Shown one piece after another: positions 1 to 5,839 of a DNA stretch of 6,160 bases (within the stretch, counting starts at the first letter, position 1; every line of letters begins with the position of its first letter). The stretch comes from ANME-2 cluster archaeon (GTDB taxonomy: Archaea; Halobacteriota; Methanosarcinia; Methanosarcinales; Methanocomedenaceae), in assembly GCA_023544605.1 (NCBI GenBank), contig JAMJFQ010000090.1:1-6160 (forward strand), written 5' to 3'. Both the position numbers and the translations under genes were made by a program. The notes beneath the pieces are model-generated. The model was given only the letters and a program-made list of their open reading frames with translations, was not told the origin of the DNA and searched no databases.

Positions 1-56
1 TGACTGCACATCGGCAAATACATGCTCGAAACAATTGCAGTAATCACCATCACATG

Positions 57-533
57 TTAAATTACGCCAAAGAGATCTGCGAAGAAATAAACAACTTTTA
101 CAATGGTAACACCGATCTCCTGTTTGATACCGACCCCTTCGTACGTTATTTCTCCATTTTTAAGCGCTTCGTTCGTTTCTGCGACCAAATCGTCAGATGC
201 TCTGACCCTTTCAACCACAGCTTCGGTCGAGATCAATCGAAGTGTAGGATCTTCAGGTTCACCACTTGCTAATTCAGTGATATATCCATCTGAATTAGTA
301 ACTGCTGACATCTCAATATTCCCCCCGGGTTTTTCGATAATGATATGGATGACCTGACCACCAAATACCGATTTGACAATGGGAATATCCTGGACTATCT
401 CATCCAAAAGAGGATTATAGATTTTCAGGAAAAAATGTTCTGCTTCAGCTTCGGTTATGGCTGAAGCCACCGGAGCACAAAAGGTAGACACTAATAAAAT
501 AATCAATAGTGAAGTCTTTACTATTCGAACCAT
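57..533 (-). CDS. Secreted small protein with SCP2-like domain
   Basis: This 158-residue protein begins with a clear signal peptide: a basic start (MVRIVK), a hydrophobic core and a cleavage-type AxA site near residue 25 (PVASA|ITEAE). The mature part resembles the small SCP2-like proteins common in methanogenic archaea. It has an amphipathic beta stretch (VIHIIIEKPGG), a 'dpTLRLIST' segment near residue 100, then a helical part and an 'NGEITYEGVG' motif near residues 126-135. The last 20 or so residues (GVTIVKVVYFFADLFGVI) are hydrophobic and could lie on or in the membrane. The ATG at 533 follows GGAGGGG (548-542) by eight bases, which supports the start. The SCP2 fold usually binds lipid-like ligands, but the ligand and role here are unknown. 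Assignment to the family is by motif resemblance only. The downstream edge (1-56) shows no supportable gene. Confidence 0.72.
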   Translation of the reverse strand: MVRIVKTSLLIILLVSTFCAPVASAITEAEAEHFFLKIYNPLLDEIVQDIPIVKSVFGGQVIHIIIEKPGGNIEMSAVTNSDGYITELASGEPEDPTLRLISTEAVVERVRASDDLVAETNEALKNGEITYEGVGIKQEIGVTIVKVVYFFADLFGVI

Positions 534-703
534 ATTTCAAACCCCTCCATGAATTAGAATAACTCATTACCTTTCGCAGTTTTACCGAATATGGTTTGTG
601 ATTGAACCGAACGTTTTTACTGATGTGGAACTGCTGTAATCGCTACCTTCATGCACGAGATTGGATATCCAGAACCTTATACAGCTCCATCTCCTGCACT
701 CTT
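534..703. other. Intergenic region between two minus-strand genes
   Basis: This stretch separates the nitroreductase stop from the start of the secreted protein. It holds the Shine-Dalgarno site of the latter (GGAGGGG, minus strand, 548-542). I could not identify a convincing TATA element. A 13-codon minus-strand frame starting at 690 (MELYKVLDIQSRA) lies after an AGGAG-like sequence but is too short to call a gene. The plus-strand open frame that crosses this region is a shadow of the nitroreductase. Confidence 0.5.
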
Positions 704-1252
704 TTAGTAGATTATTATCCTGCCTTCGGATACACCCCTGAACTCCTCGAAGTTCATCAGGTCTTCCACAGGCAGCCGGTCATCTTCCGTGTGCAGGGGC
801 GGCTCATCCATAGGATAGCCCATGGGTATGACGGTCAGCACATCGAATTCTTCCGGTATGTTCAATATCTGCTTGACATTATCCTTTTCAATAGTGGCCC
901 ATGCCGTACCTACACCCAGCTCCCATGCCCTCAGCATGATATTCTGGACAGCCATAGCCCCTGCATGTTCGGGTTCACCCACCTGCTGGTGGAACGGGTA
1001 TTTGGCAGTAATAGGAAGTATGACCACTGCGATGGCCATTGGTGCATTGCATTCGATGGTGGGAGCGAATTTCGCTAATTTCTTGAGCGTTTCGCTATTC
1101 CTTATTATTATGAACTCCCACGGTTGGGTATTGAACGGGCTGGGAGCCCAGCGTGCTGATTCTATAATCTGGTAAAGAACATCATCAGGTACGGGGTCCT
1201 GCCTGAATTCCCTTACCAAGCGCCGTTGTTTTATTGCATCTGTAACTTCCAT
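704..1252 (-). CDS. Nitroreductase family FMN oxidoreductase
   Basis: This is a cytoplasmic single-domain nitroreductase-fold flavoprotein of 182 residues, the usual length for the short family members. The N-terminal FMN-binding signature is complete: RR followed by R-E-F (residues 10-15), then 'ESARWAPSPFNTQPWEF' with the typical APS-x-N-x-QPW pattern. The C-terminal half carries 'LGVGTAWATIE' and 'IPMGYP', matching the second conserved FMN/dimer region. These enzymes transfer electrons from NAD(P)H or another donor to nitroaromatics, quinones or other acceptors; the substrate cannot be read from sequence. I chose the ATG at 1252 because GGAG (1264-1261) sits eight bases before it. An in-frame GTG at 1261 would add three residues but overlaps that same site. 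The gene is transcribed divergently from the ferredoxin oxidoreductase operon, which may mean shared regulation; this is inference only. Confidence 0.92.
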   Translation of the reverse strand: MEVTDAIKQRRLVREFRQDPVPDDVLYQIIESARWAPSPFNTQPWEFIIIRNSETLKKLAKFAPTIECNAPMAIAVVILPITAKYPFHQQVGEPEHAGAMAVQNIMLRAWELGVGTAWATIEKDNVKQILNIPEEFDVLTVIPMGYPMDEPPLHTEDDRLPVEDLMNFEEFRGVSEGRIIIY

Positions 1253-1263
1253 AAGTACCACTC

Positions 1264-1277
1264 CACTTATTTAAGTG
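1264..1277. promoter_or_regulatory. Inverted repeat just upstream of nitroreductase
   Basis: CACTTA and TAAGTG form six-base arms around a two-base centre. The repeat abuts the Shine-Dalgarno site of the nitroreductase; the first G of GGAG is in the arm. It could be an operator, or in the mRNA a short hairpin (five pairs, four-base loop) near the ribosome binding site. The AT-rich core also resembles a TATA box but is too close to the start codon to serve this gene. Confidence 0.35.
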
Positions 1278-1320
1278 AAAAATTATTTAATGTCATATTA
1301 CCGTTATAATTTTATTAATC

Positions 1321-1338
1321 TTTGGGACAAGTTCCAAA
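1321..1338. promoter_or_regulatory. 18-bp imperfect dyad, possible operator
   Basis: TTTGGGAC and GTTCCAAA flank a two-base AA centre. Seven of the eight positions are complementary, with one mismatch. It lies near the middle of the region between the divergent nitroreductase and oxidoreductase genes, the usual place for a dimeric repressor site. There is no regulator gene next to it, so the binding protein is unknown. Confidence 0.4.
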
Positions 1339-1369
1339 TAGTAATAGAAATCCGATAGGGTAAATCGGG

Positions 1370-1382
1370 AACTAATAATTAA
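1370..1382 (+). promoter_or_regulatory. Possible TATA element for the oxidoreductase operon
   Basis: The AT-rich segment ACTAATAATTAAT is followed by a more mixed sequence. Transcription starting about 25 bases downstream would begin near 1400 and give a leader of roughly 45 bases carrying the Shine-Dalgarno site. Other AT-rich segments at 1304-1319 could serve either direction, so the assignment is weak. Confidence 0.25.
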
Positions 1383-1405
1383 TGTGTGTTTTAGGGGATG
1401 CCAGA

Positions 1406-1418
1406 GAATCCTGGATTC
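1406..1418. promoter_or_regulatory. 13-bp perfect palindrome in korA leader
   Basis: GAATCC and GGATTC surround a single T. The site is 30 bases before the korA start and just downstream of the proposed transcription start. That would suit a repressor site, but a 6-bp arm is short enough to arise by chance. Confidence 0.3.
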
Positions 1419-1447
1419 ATCACATTCGTTAAAAGGAGAAGTGAAAG

Positions 1448-3178
1448 GTGGAATTTACATGGATGATAGGGGGTGAAGCAGGTTTTGGGATCATGGCCTC
1501 CGGCCTCATGGTCTCAAAAACATTTTCCAGGGGGGGCCTGCATGTTTTCGATACAGTGGAAAACCCTTCCCTGATCAGGGGCGGGCATAACACCTATCTT
1601 GTGCGCACAGCGGACAGGGAAGTGCATTCCCATACAGGGTATGTTGACATGCTGGTGGCATTGAACGAAGAGACCATCCACCTGCACAAGGCAGGAATGT
1701 CCGAAACCGGGTGTATAATATTTGATGGAAAAGAGGAGCCAGAGGACCGTTTCGGTGTGCATGCCGATATCAGTCTTTTCCCTATACCCCTGAGTGAAAT
1801 GGTCAAGTCCCTGGGTGCAAAATCCATCATGCGAAATACTGCAGCTCTGGGTGCCACTATCGCCCTTATCGGATATGACCTGGCAATCCTTCAGGGACTT
1901 CTGAAAGATATGTTCCACCATAAAGGAGATGAAGTAGTAAAGGAAAATATCAGGATGGTCAGGGCAGGATACGATTTCATGGTTGAGAACCATCCCGGAG
2001 GTTCGGGGACCATCGTGAGACCCCTGGATGACCACAGGAGGATGGTTTTAAACGGTAACGAAGCAATGGGTCTGGGTGTCCTGGCTGCGGGGTGCAGGTT
2101 CTATTCTGCCTATCCCATGACCCCGGCATCGGGTCTATTGCATTTTTTAGCAGCAGAGGAGAAGAACCACCATCTTGTCATCAAGCAGACCGAAGATGAA
2201 CTGGCAGCCATTCTCATGGCCATCGGTGCCAACCATGCCGGTGTCAGGGCAATGACCGCAACATCGGGGGGCGGCTTCTCATTGATGACCGAAGCACTGG
2301 GACTGGCTGCAATGACCGAAACCCCCCTGGTAGTAATGGAAGCCCAGCGGCCCGGACCCAGTACAGGACTGGCCACCCGGACCGAAGCAGGTGACCTGAG
2401 GTTTGTAATGCACGCTTCCCAGGGCGATTTTTTAAGGGTGGTCATGGCCCCGGGGGATGTAAAAGAATGTTTTTGGGCTGCCGGTCGTGCATTCAACCTG
2501 GCAGAAAAATATCAGATCCCTGTTATCATTCTCACAGATAAGTTCCTGACAGAAAGTCACACAACTGTGGAAAGCTTCGAACCTATGGGAGTGGATAGGG
2601 GCTTGTTATTGAATAATAGAGAGATGGATGTCCTTTCTGATTATAAACGCTATGAACGGACCGAATCGGGTATATCTCCCAGAATAGTGCCGGGACATCC
2701 AAATGCTGTCTTCATGGCCAATAGTAATGAGCATGACGAGTACGGTCACGACCTGGAAGACCCTGATAACAGGACTGCCATGATGGATAAACGGATGGGG
2801 AAATCTGAATATATCCTGGAAGAACTGGAAGAACCAATCCTATACGGGCCCCTTGGATCTGATGTAACACTGATAAGCTGGAGCTCCACCAAGGGACCCA
2901 TCCTGGAGGCCATGATGCTGCTTGAGCAAAGCGACATCAGGGTGAATTTCCTGCAGATAATATACCTGCTTCCCTTCCAGGCAGAAGAGGTAACACGTAT
3001 TATTCATAATTCAAAACGTACCATCTGTGTAGAGAACAATCAGGGAGCACAACTGGCAGGGATCATACGTGAGAAGACTGGGCTTGCTGTGGACGAGACG
3101 ATAGTGAAATACAGCGGGAGGATGTTCACGCCAGAGGAGATCGCCAGCAGGGTAATGGAGGTGATGGGACCTGGCTGA
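1448..3178 (+). CDS. korA: 2-oxoacid:ferredoxin oxidoreductase, fused gamma-alpha subunit
   Basis: This 576-residue cytoplasmic subunit belongs to a thiamine-diphosphate enzyme that oxidises a 2-oxoacid with CoA to acyl-CoA and CO2 while reducing ferredoxin. The gamma domain covers about residues 1-185, with GGEAGFGI at 8-15 and ENPSLIRGGHNTY at 38-50. The alpha domain follows from about residue 200: SAYPMTPAS (220-228), the QTEDE glutamate motif (247-251), TSGGG (272-276), GPSTG (303-307) and RTEAGDL (311-317). A C-terminal domain ends near residue 570. The YPxTP motif is typical of the 2-oxoglutarate or broad 2-oxoacid group rather than of pyruvate enzymes alone, so the exact substrate is open. 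The GTG start at 1448 is set by AAAAGGAG, with GGAG nine bases upstream. The gamma-alpha fusion resembles the two-subunit enzymes of Sulfolobus and some bacteria. The beta gene follows with an eight-base overlap. Confidence 0.93.
   Translation: MEFTWMIGGEAGFGIMASGLMVSKTFSRGGLHVFDTVENPSLIRGGHNTYLVRTADREVHSHTGYVDMLVALNEETIHLHKAGMSETGCIIFDGKEEPEDRFGVHADISLFPIPLSEMVKSLGAKSIMRNTAALGATIALIGYDLAILQGLLKDMFHHKGDEVVKENIRMVRAGYDFMVENHPGGSGTIVRPLDDHRRMVLNGNEAMGLGVLAAGCRFYSAYPMTPASGLLHFLAAEEKNHHLVIKQTEDELAAILMAIGANHAGVRAMTATSGGGFSLMTEALGLAAMTETPLVVMEAQRPGPSTGLATRTEAGDLRFVMHASQGDFLRVVMAPGDVKECFWAAGRAFNLAEKYQIPVIILTDKFLTESHTTVESFEPMGVDRGLLLNNREMDVLSDYKRYERTESGISPRIVPGHPNAVFMANSNEHDEYGHDLEDPDNRTAMMDKRMGKSEYILEELEEPILYGPLGSDVTLISWSSTKGPILEAMMLLEQSDIRVNFLQIIYLLPFQAEEVTRIIHNSKRTICVENNQGAQLAGIIREKTGLAVDETIVKYSGRMFTPEEIASRVMEVMGPG
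3157..3165 (+). promoter_or_regulatory. Consensus Shine-Dalgarno site for korB
   Basis: GGAGGTGAT is a full match to the archaeal anti-Shine-Dalgarno and lies inside the end of korA. It ends five bases before the CTG at 3171. The beta frame has a TGA at 3162-3164, so only codons from 3165 onward can begin the protein. This site therefore fixes the start to within a few codons. Confidence 0.8.
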
Positions 3179-4031
3179 AGCTTCTGATTTCAGGACGAGC
3201 ATCAAGCCGGTATGGTGTCCGGGCTGTGGTAATTTCGGGATACTGACAGCTCTTAGGGGCGCACTGGCAGATTCAGGGCTTGAACCCCATAACGTAATGA
3301 TCGTTTCGGGAATAGGCTGCCATGGTGCAGTTACACAATACGTCAATGCCAATGGGTTCCATTCCATTCATGGCAGGACCCTGCCTGTGGCTACAGGCAT
3401 AAAGCTGGCAAACCATGAACTCCAGGTTATCGCAATGGCCGGCGACGGGGACGGGTACGGTATAGGCATCGGCCATTTCATCCATACCATGCGGCGCAAC
3501 CTGGACATTACTAATCTTGTCCATAACAACAAAAGGTACAGTTTGACCACCGGACAGACATCACCCACCACAGAAATGGGCGGTTCCACCAAATCCACAC
3601 CGTTCGGGGTCATTGAAGTGCCTGTGAACCCGCTGACCCTTGCCCTGTCATCCGGAGCCACTTACATATCAAGGGGCTTTGCCGGTGACCCGCTGCACCT
3701 GAAAAAACTGATCACTGACGGGATCGCTCATAAGGGATTCGCACTTATCGATATACTGCAGCCCTGTATTACCTTCAACCATGTGAACACCAACACCTTC
3801 TACAAGGAAAAGGTGTACAAACTGGAGGAGGACGGAAATTACGATCCAGGCGACAAAATGGCAGCTTATGAGCGGGCATTGGAATGGGGAGACCGGATAC
3901 CCATAGGACTGTTCTATAAAGAGGTCAGGTCCACATACGAGGATGAAGTTGAGACTATAAAGGATATGACGCTGGTGAAAAGGGCGGTTACAGGAGTGGA
4001 TATTACGAAGACATTAGAGCAGTTCAAATAG
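3171..4031 (+). CDS. korB: 2-oxoacid:ferredoxin oxidoreductase, beta subunit
   Basis: This 286-residue subunit binds thiamine diphosphate and one [4Fe-4S] cluster and pairs with the fused gamma-alpha subunit. The four expected cluster cysteines are present: WCPGCG (C16, C19), GIGCHG (C50) and QPC (C199). The diphosphate-Mg site is GDGDG (91-95) with NN (119-120), followed by TTGQTSPTT. The ATG at 3297 would lose C16 and C19, so it cannot be the true start. The only near-cognate start behind the strong Shine-Dalgarno site is CTG at 3171, giving (M)AEASDFRTSIKPVWCPGCG, and the length fits the family. It overlaps the korA stop by eight bases, implying coupled translation. No delta (ferredoxin-type) subunit gene is adjacent. 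The gene stops at TAG (4029-4031) and overlaps the tail of the convergent MNT remnant by eight bases. Confidence 0.9.
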   Translation: MAEASDFRTSIKPVWCPGCGNFGILTALRGALADSGLEPHNVMIVSGIGCHGAVTQYVNANGFHSIHGRTLPVATGIKLANHELQVIAMAGDGDGYGIGIGHFIHTMRRNLDITNLVHNNKRYSLTTGQTSPTTEMGGSTKSTPFGVIEVPVNPLTLALSSGATYISRGFAGDPLHLKKLITDGIAHKGFALIDILQPCITFNHVNTNTFYKEKVYKLEEDGNYDPGDKMAAYERALEWGDRIPIGLFYKEVRSTYEDEVETIKDMTLVKRAVTGVDITKTLEQFK

Positions 4032-4293
4032 TATAATACGGTTCTATTGGATGTTCAAGGTATACCTGCGGTCCACTCAGGTCCACTAACCTTTTTTCTG
4101 CCAATGCCCTCTCTATCTTTATTGCCAGCCTGGATGGATACAAGGCGTCCTTTTCTAGTTGTTCAGGGTCTTTTAGATAAATTGCTATATCCAGGTCGCT
4201 GTGTTTGGATTGATGGCCTTTTGCAAAAGACCCGAAGAGATTGGCTATGAGGACATTAGGCTCATTATCCAGTATTTTTGAGATGATTTCCAC
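4024..4293 (-). pseudogene. MNT-type nucleotidyltransferase (MntA-like antitoxin), truncated
   Basis: This 89-residue product carries the minimal nucleotidyltransferase signature: LFGSFAKG (about 19-26), then SDLDIAI (32-38), which supplies the first two metal-binding aspartates. A possible third aspartate is in LVDL near residue 71. Such proteins are the MntA antitoxins that AMPylate and silence HEPN-domain HepT toxins. Family members usually run beyond 95-130 residues. Here the protein stops right after a segment resembling the 'LN-aPI' region, exactly where it meets the korB tail, so the C-terminus appears lost. No HEPN gene is present on either side. The GTG start at 4293 has no Shine-Dalgarno site, but a TATA box about 26 bases upstream suggests a leaderless transcript, so it may still be expressed. 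A short, functional orphan form cannot be excluded. Confidence 0.7.
4070..4087. repeat. Short tandem repeat, 8-bp unit at 10-bp spacing
   Basis: GGTCCACT occurs at 4070-4077 and again at 4080-4087. It lies inside the MNT remnant just after its last recognisable aspartate. This is compatible with a small duplication that altered the C-terminal region. Removing nine bases here would keep the frame and drop three residues (SGP). Confidence 0.55.
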
Positions 4294-4314
4294 AGGGTAA
4301 TATTAGGTAAGGGG

Positions 4315-4323
4315 ATTTATAAA
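4315..4323 (-). promoter_or_regulatory. TATA box for leaderless MNT gene
   Basis: On the minus strand this reads TTTATAAAT, close to the archaeal TATA consensus. Its centre is about 26 bases from the GTG at 4293, so transcription should start at or next to the start codon. The GTG lacks a Shine-Dalgarno site, which agrees with leaderless translation. Confidence 0.5.
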
Positions 4324-4360
4324 CTCTTTGAATAACTGTTGTTAATCCCAAAAACCCACC

Positions 4361-4370
4361 ACATAAATAC
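4361..4370 (+). promoter_or_regulatory. TATA box for leaderless EamA permease
   Basis: ACATAAATAC lies centred about 27 bases before the ATG at 4393, and no Shine-Dalgarno site precedes that ATG. Both facts fit an archaeal leaderless transcript. The 99-bp gap between the divergent MNT and permease genes is thus explained by two promoters. Confidence 0.5.
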
Positions 4371-4392
4371 CCTACAAGCCAATACATAACCT

Positions 4393-5280
4393 ATGCAGAC
4401 GCCACAACTCAAAGGCCACATCCAGATCGCGTCGGCTGCCATATTGTTCGGCCTGATCGGCATCTTCGTGAAGCTCACAACACAAATGCCCTTAGGGTCC
4501 ATTATCTTTTACCGGCTTTTGTTCGGCCTGACTGCCATTGCGCTCTTTTTCGGATGCTGCGGCCGCCTCAATGAACTGAGGCTGCGGGACAAAAGACTCC
4601 ATGTCCTGCTGCTGGGAATATTCCAGGCCGGCACTATGCTATCCTTTTTCATTTCGGTCAAATATACGTCTGTCTCCATAGCCGTCCTGCTGCTCTACAC
4701 GGCGCCGGTCTATGTTACCCTGCTCTCGCCCCTCATACTAAAAGAGTACATTACCCGCAGCAGTCTCCTTGCCCTGGGTATTTCTATCACAGGAGTGATT
4801 ATGGTCATTGGGCCCGGTGCCCTTTTCCAGGATGTGGATACAATATACATCATGGGGCTGGCTGCCGGACTGGCATCGGGCCTGTGCTATGCCTCTATGA
4901 TCATGAACTCAAGGTATCTCAGGGACTCGTATACAGGCACTGCACAGGCAGCCTGGGCACTGTTCATAACCATGGTGCTCTTCTTGCCGTATTCTATCGC
5001 CGTACCAGGCAAGGTACTGCTGGACAACCTGTATTTGCTCATTCTGTTCGGGCTGCTGCCAACAGCCGTCGCTCTCATACTCTACCTCAGCGCACTCAAG
5101 CATGTCAGGGCACAGCACGCCAGCATTATTGCTCTTTTGGAGCCGGTAAGTGCCGTGGTCTTTGCTTTTATCATCCTCAGCGAACCGATAACTTCAGCCA
5201 CTTTAATGGGCGGCGGGCTCATATTGATCGGTGCTGTGCTAATTGGCAGGGAGCGGGCTGTGGAATGTGTCCATGAATAA
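4393..5280 (+). CDS. EamA/DMT-superfamily permease
   Basis: This 295-residue inner-membrane protein has ten predicted helices arranged as two EamA repeats of five, the standard drug/metabolite transporter layout. Approximate helix positions are 10-28, 35-54, 69-88, 93-114, 122-141, 152-171, 184-204, 212-231, 240-261 and 267-286. The first repeat shows 'AAILFGLIGIFVK' and 'FYRLLFG'. The second ends in the family hallmark 'ALLEPVSAVVFAFIIL' followed by 'GGGLILIGAVLIG'. Members export or import amino acids, nucleotide-derived compounds or other small metabolites; the substrate cannot be deduced here. The reading frame is intact and full length. The start is the first ATG after a TATA-like element and has no ribosome binding site. 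The gene ends seven bases from the stop of the convergent PDZ remnant, so it is probably monocistronic. Confidence 0.93.
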   Translation: MQTPQLKGHIQIASAAILFGLIGIFVKLTTQMPLGSIIFYRLLFGLTAIALFFGCCGRLNELRLRDKRLHVLLLGIFQAGTMLSFFISVKYTSVSIAVLLLYTAPVYVTLLSPLILKEYITRSSLLALGISITGVIMVIGPGALFQDVDTIYIMGLAAGLASGLCYASMIMNSRYLRDSYTGTAQAAWALFITMVLFLPYSIAVPGKVLLDNLYLLILFGLLPTAVALILYLSALKHVRAQHASIIALLEPVSAVVFAFIILSEPITSATLMGGGLILIGAVLIGRERAVECVHE

Positions 5281-5287
5281 TCCTTTG

Positions 5288-5560
5288 TCAGGGCAGGCCG
5301 GCATCGAACAAAACCGGCTGCTCAGGTGGCATGGGAGGGAGCTGGGGTGTGGGTGCTTTCTCCAGCACGGTCTTAAGGACTTTTGTTTCTTGTCCCCGGA
5401 ATATCTCTATCTCCACCGCATCTCCTACCTCGTGTTTATTGATGACCTTGATCATATCCTGAACGTTATTTATCTGGATATCATCCATCCTGATTATGAT
5501 ATCTGCCATCTCGATGCCGGATTTATTTGCCTCGCTCTTGTAATCATCACGATAAAGCTT
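5288..5560 (-). pseudogene. C-terminal PDZ-domain remnant
   Basis: The open frame from an in-frame TAA (5563-5561) to the TGA at 5288 encodes about 90 residues. It contains most of a PDZ domain: 'EANKSGIEMADIIIRMDDI' matches the region before and including the usual 'GDIIxxIDG' strand. This is followed by 'NNVQDMIKVINKHEVGDAVEIEIFRG', the standard helix and closing strand. A proline-rich tail (PTPQLPPMPPEQP) follows. The start of the PDZ domain and anything before it, such as a serine protease or membrane metalloprotease domain, are absent. The frame closes only 39 bases before hicB on the other strand. No ribosome binding site precedes the internal ATG at 5509. I read it as the 3' end of a gene cut by a rearrangement, possibly linked to arrival of the hicBA pair. 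The parent family (HtrA-like or other) is not determinable. Confidence 0.65.
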
Positions 5561-5602
5561 TTAATGTAGGAGAAAAGTAATTGACATTGAAGGAGGTGCA
5601 CC

Positions 5603-5839
5603 ATGAACGAAATTATTTTTTTAATAGAAGATGACCTCGAAGGGGGTTATAACGCTCAGGCACTGGGGTATTCTATTTTTACTGAAGGCGAAACTGTAGA
5701 AGAAATTAAAGAAAATATTATGAATGCATTAAGGTGTCATTTTGATGACGCAAAAGACATACCCAGTGTGATCAGGCTTCATTTTGTCAGAGAGGAGATT
5801 TTGACTTATGCCCAGAATGCCAAGGGATGTTTCGCATAA
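5603..5839 (+). CDS. hicB: HicB-family antitoxin-like protein
   Basis: This 78-residue protein has the partial RNase-H-like HicB fold. It begins with the strand 'EIIFLIEDDLEGGYNAQALG', continues with 'SIFTEGETVEEIKENIMNAL', then 'RCHFDD' and 'IRLHFVREEI'. No separate DNA-binding domain follows, so it is the short form. Close relatives of this small type have sometimes been mislabelled as 2-oxoisovalerate dehydrogenase subunits, which this is not. GGAGGTG (5592-5598), four bases before the ATG, is a strong Shine-Dalgarno site. Its role would be to bind and neutralise the HicA mRNA interferase encoded by the overlapping downstream frame (32-base overlap, antitoxin first). A TATA-like TTTTAAT near 5559-5565 may drive the pair. 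Confidence 0.85.
   Translation: MNEIIFLIEDDLEGGYNAQALGYSIFTEGETVEEIKENIMNALRCHFDDAKDIPSVIRLHFVREEILTYAQNAKGCFA

Noticed and set aside
1..56. Possible minus-strand gene start running off the left edge (MVITAIVSSMYLPM)
   Set aside because: Only 16 codons are visible and no Shine-Dalgarno site precedes the ATG.
662..671. TGGATATCCA palindrome
   Set aside because: A ten-base palindrome is expected by chance at this window length and its position suggests no role.
602..1078. Long plus-strand open frame (158 codons) opposite the nitroreductase
   Set aside because: Its composition (many Cys, His, Tyr) and lack of any family motif mark it as the antisense shadow of a clear nitroreductase.
1514..2035. 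Long minus-strand open frame inside korA
   Set aside because: It lies fully within a conserved oxidoreductase gene, has no recognisable motif and no ribosome site.
3510..3570. Changed residues next to the thiamine site of KorB (NNKRYSLTTGQ instead of the common NNxxYGLTxGQ)
   Set aside because: The essential GDG, NN and TGQ elements are kept, and serine for glycine seems within the normal range of related archaeal proteins, so I do not treat it as a defect.
4884..5276. Plus-strand frame of 130 codons overlapping the EamA gene in another phase
   Set aside because: The EamA frame has complete, conserved membrane topology; the overlapping frame has no domain features.
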